Shown here: positions 13,704 to 13,727 of the stretch, piece after piece
How the letters are laid out: every line of letters starts with the position of its first letter
Numbering within the stretch: position 1 is the stretch's first letter
Origin: an uncultured Eubacteriales bacterium
GTDB lineage: Bacteria > Bacillota > Clostridia > Oscillospirales > Oscillospiraceae
Assembly: GCA_900549865.1 (NCBI GenBank)
Contig: URPU01000064.1
Location: forward strand, 1 to 13,727
Length of the DNA: 13,727 bases
Direction: 5' to 3'
Program-made: the position numbers and the translations under genes
The notes under the pieces: model-generated
The model's database searches: none
The model's input: only the letters and a program-made list of their open reading frames with translations
Told to the model about the DNA's origin: nothing

Positions 13704-13727
13704 AATATATTACTACACTACACTATG

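Overview
The window looks like chromosomal DNA of a GC-rich member of the Clostridia, most likely an Oscillospiraceae-type gut anaerobe. This is inferred from the protein families (MATE exporter, SbcCD, GreA, DUF1934, a DUF6056-like membrane protein), near-consensus GGAGG ribosome binding sites, frequent ATA isoleucine codons despite high GC, and short genes in tightly packed operons. No tool was run, so the taxonomy is tentative. No tRNA, rRNA, CRISPR array, transposase or phage gene is visible.

Layout from left to right. A MATE-family exporter (minus, 77-1453) is followed at 1454-1864 by an intergenic stretch holding its probable promoter, a GC-rich hairpin and copy 1 of a ~198-bp multi-hairpin repeat. 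Next is a membrane-anchored protein joining a zinc ribbon, a DnaJ C-terminal-like domain and a transglutaminase-like domain (minus, 1865-3400). Divergent from it is the sbcD-sbcC operon (plus, 3553-7298) for the Mre11/Rad50-type nuclease. It converges, across a two-way terminator, on an rfbA-rfbB pair (minus, 7495-9422) that makes dTDP-4-keto-6-deoxyglucose. Then come greA and an acidic small gene of unknown function (minus, 9575-10500), divergent from murI plus a DUF1934 gene (plus, 10667-11913). The gap at 11914-12251 holds copy 2 of the repeat, bracketed by two near-identical GC hairpins. The last gene is a polytopic DUF6056-like membrane protein (minus, 12252-13577).

Most genes are cell-surface or housekeeping functions: envelope precursor supply (rfbAB, murI, possibly the DUF6056-like protein), DNA repair (sbcCD), transcription elongation (greA) and export (MATE). 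Adjacent genes within an operon overlap by ATGA or lie within 14 bp.

The least ordinary content is the repeat. Copy 1 (1489-1686) and copy 2 (12013-12210, opposite strand) align over 198 positions with 12 differences and no gap. Each folds into at least four hairpins. The three differences that fall in stems all keep pairing, as G-U versus A-U, on one strand only, and that is the strand transcribed with the neighbouring gene in both places. The differences do not preserve the encoded peptide, so the repeat looks like a mobile or dispersed structured RNA/DNA element and not a small gene. It also creates a false N-terminal extension of the MATE gene.
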